DNA from: Nakamurella sp. A5-74
GTDB lineage: Bacteria; Actinomycetota; Actinomycetes; Mycobacteriales; Nakamurellaceae
Length of the DNA: 64,000 nucleotides
Reading direction: 5' to 3'
Assembly (NCBI RefSeq): GCF_040438885.1
Contig: NZ_CP159218.1
Coordinates: 4,684,570-4,748,569, forward strand
In this document: piece after piece, positions 1 through 7,547 of the stretch
Position numbering within the stretch: position 1 is the first letter of the stretch
How the letters are laid out: each line of letters begins with the position of its first letter
The notes under the pieces: model-generated
The model's input: only the letters and a program-made list of their open reading frames with translations
The model's database searches: none
What the model was told of the DNA's origin: nothing
Program-made: the position numbers and the translations under genes

Positions 1-1004
1 AGGTCGGCGAGCAGAGCATGAACGTCACCCGGTCGGCCGTGCTGGCCGCCGGGTTCCCGGACTCGGTGCCGGCGACCACGATCGACCGGCAGTGCGGCTC
101 CAGCCAGCAGGCCGCGAGCTTCGCCGCGCAGGGTGTGATCGCCGGCGCCTACGACATCGTCATCGCCTGCGGTGTCGAGTCGATGAGCAGGCTTCCGCTC
201 GGCACCTCGCCGATCGGGCAGGACCCGTACGGCCCGCAGGTCGAGAAGCGCTACCCGGAGGGCCTGGTCAACCAGGGCATCTCCGCGGAACTCATTGCAG
301 CGCAGTGGAAGTACGACCGCGACGCGCTCGACGAGTTCGCGGCTCGCTCCCACCGCCTGGCCGCGCAGGCCACCGCCGAAGGCTTCTTCGACCGTGAGAT
401 CGTGCCGATCGCCGGTGCGTCCGGCGCGCCGTTGACGGCGGACGAGACCGTCCGGGCGGCGACCACCGCCGAGGGGCTCGGCGGCCTGAAACCATCCTTC
501 CGTACCGATGCGTACGCCGCACGGTTCCCGGACGTCGGCTGGCACATCACCCCCGGCAACTCCTCGCCGCTGACGGACGGCGCCTCCGCGGTGCTGATCA
601 TGAGCGAGAAGGCAGCGACCGAGCTGGGACTGACCCCGCGGGCCCGCTTCCATGCGACCACGGTGGTCGGCAGCGATCCACTGCTGATGCTCACCGGCCC
701 GATCCCGGCGACCCGGAAGATCCTGCAGCGCACGGGTATGACCATCGACGACCTCGACGCCTACGAGGTCAACGAGGCATTCGCACCGGTCCCGCTCGCC
801 TGGGCGCAGGAACTCGGCGCCGATCCGGCCAAGCTCAATCCGCGCGGCGGAGCGATCGCCCTTGGCCACGCCCTCGGCTCGTCGGGCACCCGGCTGCTGA
901 CGACCCTGCTCGGCCAGCTCGAGGCCACCGGCGGTCGCTACGGCCTGCAGACGATGTGCGAGGGCGGCGGGATGGCCAACGCGACCATCATCGAACGGCT
1001 GTGA
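1..1004 (+). CDS. Thiolase family protein (acetyl-CoA acyltransferase), 5' end outside the window
   Basis: Thiolase of fatty-acid beta-oxidation or acetoacetyl-CoA metabolism, cleaving 3-ketoacyl-CoA with CoA or running in reverse. The reading frame is open to the left edge (codons begin at base 3, VGEQSMNV...), so the ATG at 18 is internal and the true start lies upstream. The acylated cysteine lies in DRQCGSSQQA, the C-terminal catalytic histidine in GGAIALGHALGSSGTR and the second cysteine in MCEGGGMANA. The acyl-CoA dehydrogenase follows 52 bp downstream on the same strand, which supports a lipid-degradation operon. Substrate chain length cannot be read from the sequence. Confidence 0.93.
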   Translation, partial: VGEQSMNVTRSAVLAAGFPDSVPATTIDRQCGSSQQAASFAAQGVIAGAYDIVIACGVESMSRLPLGTSPIGQDPYGPQVEKRYPEGLVNQGISAELIAAQWKYDRDALDEFAARSHRLAAQATAEGFFDREIVPIAGASGAPLTADETVRAATTAEGLGGLKPSFRTDAYAARFPDVGWHITPGNSSPLTDGASAVLIMSEKAATELGLTPRARFHATTVVGSDPLLMLTGPIPATRKILQRTGMTIDDLDAYEVNEAFAPVPLAWAQELGADPAKLNPRGGAIALGHALGSSGTRLLTTLLGQLEATGGRYGLQTMCEGGGMANATIIERL

Positions 1005-1056
1005 CACCGAGGACCCCGCGAGCCCACCCCACCGACGACCAGGACGGGAGCGCTCG

Positions 1057-2214
1057 ATGAAGAGCTCTTTCTACACCGAGGACCACGAGGCCTACCGCGA
1101 GAGCGTGCGGGCGTTCGCCGAGCGCGAGGTGGTGCCGCACTACGAGAAGTGGGAGGAGAACCACCTCATCGACCGCGCGGTGTGGGAGGTCGCGGGCGCG
1201 CAGCAGATCATCGGTCTCGCCGCTCCCGAGTCGTTGGGCGGCGGCGGTGAACACGACTACCGCTACCGGATGATCGTCGCCGAGGAGCTGTCCACGATCG
1301 CCGCGCCGTCGATGGCCGCGGGTTTCGCCGTCCAGGACGACCTGGTGCTGCCCTATCTGCTCGACCTGGCCACCCCGGAGCAGGCGCAGCGGCTGATCCC
1401 CGGCCTCACTGCCGGCACCAGCATCGGCGCCATTGCGATGACGGAGCCCGGCGCCGGCAGCGATCTGCAGGGCATCGCCACCAAGGCCGTCCGGGACGGC
1501 AGCGACTGGATCCTCGACGGTTCGAAGACGTTCATCACCAACGGCATCCATGCCGACGTCGTCATCGTGTTCGCCCGCACCGACCCGAGCGCCGGGTCCA
1601 AGGGGTACAGCCTGCTGCTGGTCGAGCGCGACTTCGAGGGCTTCACCCGTGGCCGCAAGCTCGACAAGGTCGGGATGCCAGGTCAGGACACCGCCGAGCT
1701 CAACTTCGCCGGTGTCCGGGTGCCGGCGGAGAATCTGCTCGGTGAGGAGGGTGCGGGCCTGCGCTACCTGATGGAGCGGTTGCCGCGGGAGCGGATCTCG
1801 ATCGCCGCCGCCGCGTTGACCGCCCTCGAGGCGGCCTACCGCTGGACCACCGACTACGTCTTCGATCGCAAGGCCTTCGGACAGCGGATCGGCGACTTCC
1901 AGAACACCCGGTTCGTGCTGGCCGAGATCGAGACCGAGATCGACATCACCCGCGCGTACGTCGAGCGCTGTGTGCTGGGGCTGAACGAGGGCGAGCTGAC
2001 CACCCAGGAAGCGTCCAAGGCGAAGTGGTGGGCGAGTGAGCTGCAGGTCCGGAACACTTCACGACTGCTGCAGCTCTACGGCGGCTACGGCTTCATGAAG
2101 GAGTACCCGATCGGCCGCGCCTACGCCGACTGCCGGGTGCAGAGCATCTACGGCGGCACCACCGAGATCATGAAAGAGATCATCGGGCGCGGGATCGCCG
2201 GCCGCTACCGCTGA
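1057..2214 (+). CDS. Acyl-CoA dehydrogenase
   Basis: FAD-dependent acyl-CoA dehydrogenase of 385 aa, normal length for the family; it introduces the alpha-beta double bond in acyl-CoA and passes electrons to ETF. Family landmarks are the AMTEPGAGSDLQGI segment of the middle beta domain, the FITNG motif, and the C-terminal YGGYGFMKEYPIGRAYAD segment followed by IYGGTTEIMKEIIGR, which ends the C-terminal helical domain. The ATG has a purine-rich GGGAG-type ribosome site about 8 nt upstream. It is co-oriented with the preceding thiolase, so both probably act in the same beta-oxidation route. The specific acyl substrate is unknown. Confidence 0.95.
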   Translation: MKSSFYTEDHEAYRESVRAFAEREVVPHYEKWEENHLIDRAVWEVAGAQQIIGLAAPESLGGGGEHDYRYRMIVAEELSTIAAPSMAAGFAVQDDLVLPYLLDLATPEQAQRLIPGLTAGTSIGAIAMTEPGAGSDLQGIATKAVRDGSDWILDGSKTFITNGIHADVVIVFARTDPSAGSKGYSLLLVERDFEGFTRGRKLDKVGMPGQDTAELNFAGVRVPAENLLGEEGAGLRYLMERLPRERISIAAAALTALEAAYRWTTDYVFDRKAFGQRIGDFQNTRFVLAEIETEIDITRAYVERCVLGLNEGELTTQEASKAKWWASELQVRNTSRLLQLYGGYGFMKEYPIGRAYADCRVQSIYGGTTEIMKEIIGRGIAGRYR

Positions 2215-2247
2215 GCGTGAGCATCTGGGTGCCGGGAAGAGGACCGT

Positions 2248-2285
2248 GGGGTGGGCGGCTGACCGCGGGGTGGGCGGCTGACCGC
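2248..2285. repeat. Two perfect tandem copies of a 19-bp unit
   Basis: The 19-bp unit GGGGTGGGCGGCTGACCGC occurs at 2248-2266 and again at 2267-2285 in the spacer between the acyl-CoA dehydrogenase and the acyltransferase. Each copy carries an in-phase TGA, so the spacer is not coding in that frame. No function is apparent. Confidence 0.9.
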
Positions 2286-2329
2286 GGAGTGCGTGCGACG
2301 TGCATCCGAGCCGGAGCGGACTGCCCGAC

Positions 2330-2335
2330 TACGGT
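2330..2335 (+). promoter_or_regulatory. -10 box (TACGGT) for a leaderless acyltransferase transcript
   Basis: TACGGT fits the actinobacterial TANNNT -10 pattern and ends 6 nt before the GTG at 2342, so transcription would begin at the start codon. No ribosome-binding site is visible, in agreement with a leaderless mRNA. The same geometry recurs before three other genes in the window. Confidence 0.45.
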
Positions 2336-2341
2336 GGGCGC

Positions 2342-2914
2342 GTGCGACTGCGACGACGGATCTCCCAGGTGTTCTGGCGGTTCAGCCGCTGGACCCCGGT
2401 GACGGAAGAAATCCCGGAGCGCGGGGTGCTGCTGGGCGTCCCGCACACCTCGAACTGGGACCTCCTGTTCATGCTGATGATCAGCTGGCGGATCGGGAAA
2501 CCGTTCCACTTCCTGGCGAAGAAATCGCTGTTCCGGCGGCCGATGGGTGCCGTGATGCGTGCACTCGGCGGGATCCCGGTCGACCGCAGCGCCGAGCAGG
2601 GGCTGGTCCGCGAGATCGTTGCCAAAGCCGAGCGGGGTGAGCAGTTCCTGCTGGTCGTCACCCCTGAGGCGACCCGCGGCCGGGTCGAGTACTGGAAGTC
2701 GGGGTTCTATCGGATCGCGCGCGCTGCCGAACTGCCCGTCGTGATGGGATTCGTGGACAGCCGCCGGAAGGAATGTGGGCTCGGCCCACACTTCACCCTC
2801 ACGGGGAACGTGCGCGCAGACATGGACCGGATCCGCGCCAACTACGCCGGGATGATCGGGGTGCGCCCCGACATGTCGGGTGAGCCGCGCCTGCGCGAGG
2901 AACCCGAGGCCTGA
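2342..2914 (+). CDS. 1-acylglycerol-3-phosphate acyltransferase-like protein (PlsC family)
   Basis: Lysophospholipid acyltransferase-like enzyme of about 190 aa, expected to transfer an acyl chain to a glycerophospholipid precursor at the membrane. The HX4D catalytic motif reads HTSNWD near residue 30, followed by a basic FLAKKSLFRRP segment, a GGIPVDR substrate-binding block and a TPEAT block that replaces the more usual PEGTR. I prefer the GTG at 2342 over an ATG at 2300, because homology begins with VRLRRRISQVFWRF and a -10 box sits 6 nt before the GTG. This short form is typical of small actinobacterial members; the true acceptor is unknown. Confidence 0.8.
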   Translation: MRLRRRISQVFWRFSRWTPVTEEIPERGVLLGVPHTSNWDLLFMLMISWRIGKPFHFLAKKSLFRRPMGAVMRALGGIPVDRSAEQGLVREIVAKAERGEQFLLVVTPEATRGRVEYWKSGFYRIARAAELPVVMGFVDSRRKECGLGPHFTLTGNVRADMDRIRANYAGMIGVRPDMSGEPRLREEPEA

Positions 2915-2942
2915 CGGCGAGACCCCGCGGTCGAGAAGGGGC

Positions 2943-3239
2943 TCAGTCCGACGGTGGTTCGTCCCACCAGGGTTCGGTCACCGTCACTTCGTGGTCGGGG
3001 GACAGCTCGGTCCGACATCGGTGCAGTAGGACGACACCGCGGGCGATCCACACAGGGTCACCCGCCCCGTCGGTCGGCAACACTTCTTCGGTGAAGTCGT
3101 CCAGCCACCGGCGGAGCGCCTCCATCGTTGTCGGGGACAGCGGGAGCTCCTCCAGCGCGACCGGCGTTCCCCCGCTACCTGTCCGCAGATGGAACAAGCT
3201 CCCGCCGTGGTCGGGCCACCACTCCAGCACTGCGCGCAT
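2943..3239 (-). CDS. Hypothetical protein, 98 aa
   Basis: Small acidic protein, not recognised. It has a tryptophan-rich start (MRAVLEWWPDHGG) and finish (TEPWWDEPP), a predicted helical middle and no membrane segment or signal peptide. Its codon use matches neighbouring genes and it fills the space between the acyltransferase and the RidA gene, on the same strand as RidA and 72 bp downstream of it, so the two may share a transcript. Function unknown. Confidence 0.55.
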   Translation of the reverse strand: MRAVLEWWPDHGGSLFHLRTGSGGTPVALEELPLSPTTMEALRRWLDDFTEEVLPTDGAGDPVWIARGVVLLHRCRTELSPDHEVTVTEPWWDEPPSD

Positions 3240-3311
3240 GCCGTCAGCCGTGACGACGCCGTCGGGCGAACGCTGCCTGGCTTCGCAGAGGGGCGAGGAA
3301 GGGTCGCGGAT

Positions 3312-3734
3312 TCACATCGGGCCGTCCGGGTTCACCCGTCCCGACGCGACGGCCTCGATCTCCAGCGCCAGTCCGTGGTGCAGCACTGGCACCGGCACGA
3401 CGGCCCGGGCGGGGCGATGGTCACCGATCCACTGTGCGTACAGCGCGTCGAACTCCGGCCACCGGTCGATGTCGCTGACGTACACCCGGACCTGGGCGAG
3501 GTGGTGAGGCGTGAGCCCCCGGGACTCGAGACAGATCCGGACGTTCTCGAGGACCTGTGCCACCTGCTCGGCGAAGGGCCGGTCGGCCAACGGAACCCCG
3601 TTCCGGTCGATCGGCAGCTGACCGGACACGAACACCAGATCGCCGACCGCGAACGTGGGGGAGTAGTGACCGGCCGGCGGCCGCGAACCGTGCACATCGC
3701 CTGCTTCGAAAGGACCGTCGAGGACGGAAGGCAT
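3312..3734 (-). CDS. RidA (YjgF/YER057c/UK114) family protein
   Basis: RidA-type protein of about 140 aa; family members hydrolyse reactive enamine/imine intermediates released by PLP enzymes, normally as cytosolic trimers. Family pattern is clear: SGQLPIDRNG near the N-terminus, a QVLENVRICLESRG helix, then VRVYVSDIDRWPEFDALY and a C-terminal HHGLALEIEAVA strand. The arginine usually conserved near the C-terminus corresponds to RPARAVVPV. The start at 3734 (MPSVLDGP) is preferred; the open frame continues 21 codons upstream without similarity. The upstream side carries a ~70-bp palindromic repeat shared with the next gene. Confidence 0.85.
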   Translation of the reverse strand: MPSVLDGPFEAGDVHGSRPPAGHYSPTFAVGDLVFVSGQLPIDRNGVPLADRPFAEQVAQVLENVRICLESRGLTPHHLAQVRVYVSDIDRWPEFDALYAQWIGDHRPARAVVPVPVLHHGLALEIEAVASGRVNPDGPM

Positions 3735-3774
3735 CAGGTAACTGTAGACAGCGCCGGTGCGCCCGTGCGTCCGA

Positions 3775-3845
3775 CGTTGTTCGCTCACATTCCGCACCGT
3801 CGCTCACGATCGAACCTGAGCGAACGCACCGGACGTGCGCGGATG
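3775..3845. repeat. Copy 1 of a ~70-bp palindromic intergenic repeat
   Basis: Intergenic element sharing long identical blocks with 4435-4506. It contains a 9-bp inverted repeat GTTCGCTCA (3779-3787) / TGAGCGAAC (3817-3825) and a shared ACCGGACGTG block. The two copies are exactly 660 bp apart and flank the unknown gene 3902-4408. Confidence 0.8.
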
Positions 3846-3901
3846 CGGCTGGCGCAACGGAGGGTCAACCGGGACGGTCAGGCGGCCCGCTTCGGCGCCC
3901 A

Positions 3902-4408
3902 TCATGGCGACTCCGGGCGCCGGGCGTAGCCGGCGTCGATCCCGGACACCCACATGCGTCGCTCCACGTCCTCCCACGGCACCGGCTCAGCGTTGGCCAC
4001 CAGCGCCAGAGCGCTCGTCGGTGCCATCGACGTGCGGGCGGCCACTGCTCTGGCCAGCGCCGCGACCAGCCGGGCCCGTTCCGGCCGGAACGGCTCCTGC
4101 CAATGACCGGCATCAGCACAGAACTGGGCGAACTCGTGCACCGCGCGGGGACCCGAACCTGCACGGATCTGCGCGAGTATCGCTGGGAATCGGGTTGTCG
4201 TGATCTCCCCGACGTCGTCCGAGTCCAGGTACCGGGCCGCGCCCGCCGTCGGGTGGCCGTCCCGGGAGACACCCGTCCCGGGACCAGTCGCTCGGTACTC
4301 AGGAGCTGCGTGCACCCGACAAGCACACTGGTCGACCGGCAGATCGGACAGTTCGCAGATGTCGGTGCTCACGTCGTCCACTCTCAGGCGTGCGGGGGCG
4401 TCATGCAA
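3902..4408 (-). CDS. Hypothetical protein, 168 aa
   Basis: Not recognised. The N-terminal third has clustered cysteines and histidine ([16 protein letters not shown]), a possible but unproven metal-binding site; the rest looks helical and alanine-rich ([17 protein letters not shown]) with a C-terminal [17 protein letters not shown] block. No signal peptide or membrane segment. Both flanks carry a copy of the same palindromic repeat, which suggests that the gene and repeats arrived or moved as a unit, or that the repeats regulate it; neither is shown. Opposite strand to the NUDIX gene. Confidence 0.6.
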   Translation of the reverse strand: MHDAPARLRVDDVSTDICELSDLPVDQCACRVHAAPEYRATGPGTGVSRDGHPTAGAARYLDSDDVGEITTTRFPAILAQIRAGSGPRAVHEFAQFCADAGHWQEPFRPERARLVAALARAVAARTSMAPTSALALVANAEPVPWEDVERRMWVSGIDAGYARRPESP

Positions 4409-4434
4409 TTGACGTCCACGGTGTCCGCCTCACG

Positions 4435-4506
4435 CGTTGTTCGCTCACGTTCCACGCCCCCGCTCACGATGAGACGTTGAGCGAACGGACCGGACGTGAG
4501 CGAATG
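4435..4506. repeat. Copy 2 of a ~70-bp palindromic intergenic repeat
   Basis: Partner of 3775-3845. The inverted arms GTTCGCTCA (4439-4447) and TGAGCGAAC (4478-4486) are identical to copy 1; the loop differs by several substitutions and one extra base. It lies upstream of both the unknown gene (minus strand) and the NUDIX gene (plus strand). Confidence 0.8.
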
Positions 4507-4565
4507 CCCCGCTGCAGCACGGCCGGGGCGGCTCGCAGCATCCCGGGAGCCTCATCGATCCGCAC

Positions 4566-4571
4566 TACCAT
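4566..4571 (+). promoter_or_regulatory. -10 box (TACCAT) for the NUDIX-DUF6049-murJ operon
   Basis: TACCAT ends 7 nt before the ATG at 4579, the spacing of a leaderless actinobacterial promoter; no Shine-Dalgarno sequence is present. It would drive the tightly overlapped genes that follow. Confidence 0.4.
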
Positions 4572-4578
4572 CGACAGA

Positions 4579-5043
4579 ATGTCCACCCCCGCCCGCTCCC
4601 GTCCCCGGCGCCGCCGGGCCGACGAGACGTCGGCCGGCGGACTGGTGGTGCGGACCGAGGACGGCATCCGGTCCGGCGCTCTGATCGGTCGCCTCGACCG
4701 ACGCGGACGGCTGCGCTGGTCGTTGCCGAAAGGTCACCTCGAGGCGGGCGAGACGAAGGAGCAGGCCGCGATCCGCGAGGTCGAGGAGGAGACCGGTATC
4801 GCCGGCCGGATCACCGCGCGGCTCGGTACCGTCGACTACACCTTCACCGCGGAAGGTCGGCGGATCCACAAGCGGGTGCACCACTTCCTGATGGTCGCCG
4901 TCGGCGGTGAACTCTCCGACGAGGACGTCGAGGTGACGGAGGTCGCCTGGGTGCCGCTGGAGGAGCTGCCGGGACGCCTCGCCTACGCGGGTGAACGGCG
5001 CCTGGTCCGCAAGGCCACGGAGATCCTGGCGGACAGCGCGTGA
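4579..5043 (+). CDS. NUDIX hydrolase (equivalent position to mycobacterial MutT4)
   Basis: NUDIX pyrophosphohydrolase of 154 aa acting on a nucleoside diphosphate linked to another moiety; exact substrate unknown. The NUDIX box is complete: [20 protein letters not shown] followed by TGI. The basic N-terminus ([12 protein letters not shown]) precedes the core fold. The ATG at 4579 is chosen because the domain starts soon after and a -10 box is correctly placed; longer upstream extensions look non-coding. In mycobacteria a NUDIX gene occupies the same place next to the DUF6049 and murJ genes. It overlaps the next gene by 4 bp (GTGA). Confidence 0.88.
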   Translation: MSTPARSRPRRRRADETSAGGLVVRTEDGIRSGALIGRLDRRGRLRWSLPKGHLEAGETKEQAAIREVEEETGIAGRITARLGTVDYTFTAEGRRIHKRVHHFLMVAVGGELSDEDVEVTEVAWVPLEELPGRLAYAGERRLVRKATEILADSA

Positions 5044-7547
5044 CTGTGCGCAGTACCGCGATCCGGCTGGGTGCCGTGGTGGCCGCCGCGTTGATCACCG
5101 TGGCCGGCGCCCCGGCCGTGCTGCTGCCGGCCGCACTCGAGGCGACGGCCTCCGCCGCGCCGCTCGGGTTGTTCGCCGCCGACCTGGGCTTCGTCGTCGA
5201 GTCGGTGACGCCCACCGTCGTCACCCGGGACAGCCCTGATCAGCTGCTGGTGACCGGGACCGTCACCAACACCGCCGACGTGCCGGTGAGCGACCTGATC
5301 GTCCGCTTCCAACGCGGTGATGCGCTGACCACCGAGGCAGCCGTCAGCCAGAACCTCGCGGATCCCGGTCAGCCGGACGCCGTGATCGCCGGCGACTGGC
5401 AGAGCTTCGGGACCGAGGGCGCCACCTTCGCCGCCGGTGACAGCAGGCCGTTCCGGCTCAGCACCGCGATCGCCGGCACCGTCACCCAGGGCCTCGGGAT
5501 CACCCGGCCCGGCGTCTACCCGGTGATGGCCAACATCAACGGCACCCGCGAGGTCGACGGGGTGCCCAGCTCCGTCCGGCTCGGCGAACTGCACCTGCTG
5601 GTGACGGTCACTTCGCTGGCCGAGGGTGCGTCCGGCACCGGCCCGCAGCCGAAACCCAGGCCGAGCGGTGCCGCTGCGGTCCCGTTCGGGATCACCTGGC
5701 CCATCTCATCGATCCCGCACCGGACGATCGGCGGCGCGTTCACCAGCGAGGCGCTCGCCGGGGAGATCTCCCAGGGTGGTGCCCTGGCCGCCAACCTCGA
5801 CGCTCTCCAGCAGTCGGAGTTGCCCGCCGTCAACGTCGTGATCGTCATCGATCCGATGCTGCTGGACGAACTCGACATGATGGCCCACGGCTACCGGGTG
5901 GTGGCCCCCGGCTCCGCACCGGCCCCGCTCGATCCGGCCACCGGGACCTCCGTCGAGGAGCCCGCCACCACTGCGGAGGGCGAGACCTCAGCGTCGGCGT
6001 CCTCCGTCACGAGTGCGAGTGCCGCGTCCACGGCGGCCACCGTCGGCACCAGCGGCACCAGCGGCACCAGCGGGCCGGTTGACGAAACCGGCACAGTCGC
6101 AGGCGCCCATGCCGCCGCCGCGACTGCGTTCCTGGACCGGCTCCGGGGGTTGTCCGAATCGTCACAGGTGCTGGTGCTGCCGTACTCGGATCCCGACGCC
6201 GTGCGGCTCACCGGTGCGGGCCAGGGCTCCCTGGTGCGCACCCTGCGCGCCGAGGGCGGGGAGATCGCAGCCCGGGTACTGCAGCGCACGGACCTCGTCA
6301 CCGACGTGGCCCTGCCGCCGGGAGCGGTGCTCGACGCGGACACCGTCGACGTCTACCAGCGGATCGGATTCCGGTCACTGCTGGTCTCCCGCAGCGGCGT
6401 CAGCGGCACTCCGCAGAGCGGTGGGGTCGGCCGGATCGCCGGCACCACGACGACGTTGCCCACCTTCGTCGGCGACCAGACGCTGCAACCGCAGCTGGCC
6501 CAGGTACTCGACCCACAGGGCGTCGTTCCCGGCGCCGGCGCTCTCAACGCCGCGGTAGCGCTGCTGGCCGTCCGACACACCACCGGTTCGGCGCTCCCCG
6601 TGCTGCAATTGCCGGGAACGACGGTGGACGTGCGCGGCCTCGCATCGCTGGGCAGGGCAGTCGTTGCGCTGTCCGGTGACGGCGTCACCACCGGTGTCGA
6701 CGTGACGACCATGACCAAGGGAGCCTCCGCGATCGCGAACCTCGGCACCGCGCTGCCGGCCGATGCCGCGCTGCTGCCGCAGGACTACGTCGACCGGCTG
6801 GTGGCGACCCGCGCGACCATCACCAGGACGGCGTCGGTGATCGACCCGAACCCGAGCCGCAGCGGGGCCGGCCACGCGGTGATCCGCGCGCTCGACGAGG
6901 GCGTGGACGGCCTCTTCTCCGCCTCGCTGCGGTCTGCCACGGCGCCGGGGGACGCGGTACTGCTGACAGCGGAGGATTCCCTGACCCGCATCCAGAACGC
7001 GGTGTCCATCCGTACGGGAGCTGGTTCCTACACCCTGGCATCCGCCGATTCACCGCTGGTGCTGACCGTGCAGAACCGGCTGCCTTTCCCGGTGACAGTG
7101 CGGGTGACGGTCACTTCGGGGCTCGACGCCGGGCTGAAGCTGGAACTCCCGCCCAGCATCGAGCTGAGCGGTAAACAGTCGCGGTCGATCTCGATCCCGT
7201 CGTCGGTCTCCCGCGCCGGCACGTTCTCGGTGACGGTGCAGCTCGCCAACCCCGGCGCCACATCTCGGCCGTGGGGCGAGGGTCAGAAGATCGAGATCCG
7301 GTCGAACGCCTACGGCGCCCTGACCCTGATCCTGATGATCTCGGCGGGCGGAGTGCTGTTCCTGATGGTGGGTCTGCGACTCGTGCAGCGCGTCCGCGAG
7401 CGGGGCAAGGCCCTGGTTCCGGTCGCGCCCACTGACTCGATCGCGGCGATGGCGGAAGAAGCGGCCCAGGGCTCCGCGGCCGACTCCCCTGCTCCGTCCG
7501 ACCCGGGAGCTCCACGCACCTCCGAGCCCCAGGAGAGCATCCGGTGA
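5040..7547 (+). CDS. DUF6049 family secreted/membrane-anchored protein
   Basis: Large exported protein of 835 aa, conserved in Actinobacteria beside murJ (Rv3909-type), function not established. A signal peptide occupies about residues 1-38 (hydrophobic [20 protein letters not shown], Ala-rich cleavage region). The extracytoplasmic body contains beta-rich segments and a low-complexity Ser/Thr/Ala insert near residues 310-345 with GTS triplets. A single transmembrane helix near residues 757-779 ([19 protein letters not shown]) is followed by a basic stop-transfer RVRERGK and a short cytosolic tail, giving a type I membrane topology. GTG start overlaps the NUDIX stop; its 3' end overlaps murJ, so expression is coupled to lipid II export. 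Confidence 0.88.
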   Translation: MTVRSTAIRLGAVVAAALITVAGAPAVLLPAALEATASAAPLGLFAADLGFVVESVTPTVVTRDSPDQLLVTGTVTNTADVPVSDLIVRFQRGDALTTEAAVSQNLADPGQPDAVIAGDWQSFGTEGATFAAGDSRPFRLSTAIAGTVTQGLGITRPGVYPVMANINGTREVDGVPSSVRLGELHLLVTVTSLAEGASGTGPQPKPRPSGAAAVPFGITWPISSIPHRTIGGAFTSEALAGEISQGGALAANLDALQQSELPAVNVVIVIDPMLLDELDMMAHGYRVVAPGSAPAPLDPATGTSVEEPATTAEGETSASASSVTSASAASTAATVGTSGTSGTSGPVDETGTVAGAHAAAATAFLDRLRGLSESSQVLVLPYSDPDAVRLTGAGQGSLVRTLRAEGGEIAARVLQRTDLVTDVALPPGAVLDADTVDVYQRIGFRSLLVSRSGVSGTPQSGGVGRIAGTTTTLPTFVGDQTLQPQLAQVLDPQGVVPGAGALNAAVALLAVRHTTGSALPVLQLPGTTVDVRGLASLGRAVVALSGDGVTTGVDVTTMTKGASAIANLGTALPADAALLPQDYVDRLVATRATITRTASVIDPNPSRSGAGHAVIRALDEGVDGLFSASLRSATAPGDAVLLTAEDSLTRIQNAVSIRTGAGSYTLASADSPLVLTVQNRLPFPVTVRVTVTSGLDAGLKLELPPSIELSGKQSRSISIPSSVSRAGTFSVTVQLANPGATSRPWGEGQKIEIRSNAYGALTLILMISAGGVLFLMVGLRLVQRVRERGKALVPVAPTDSIAAMAEEAAQGSAADSPAPSDPGAPRTSEPQESIR

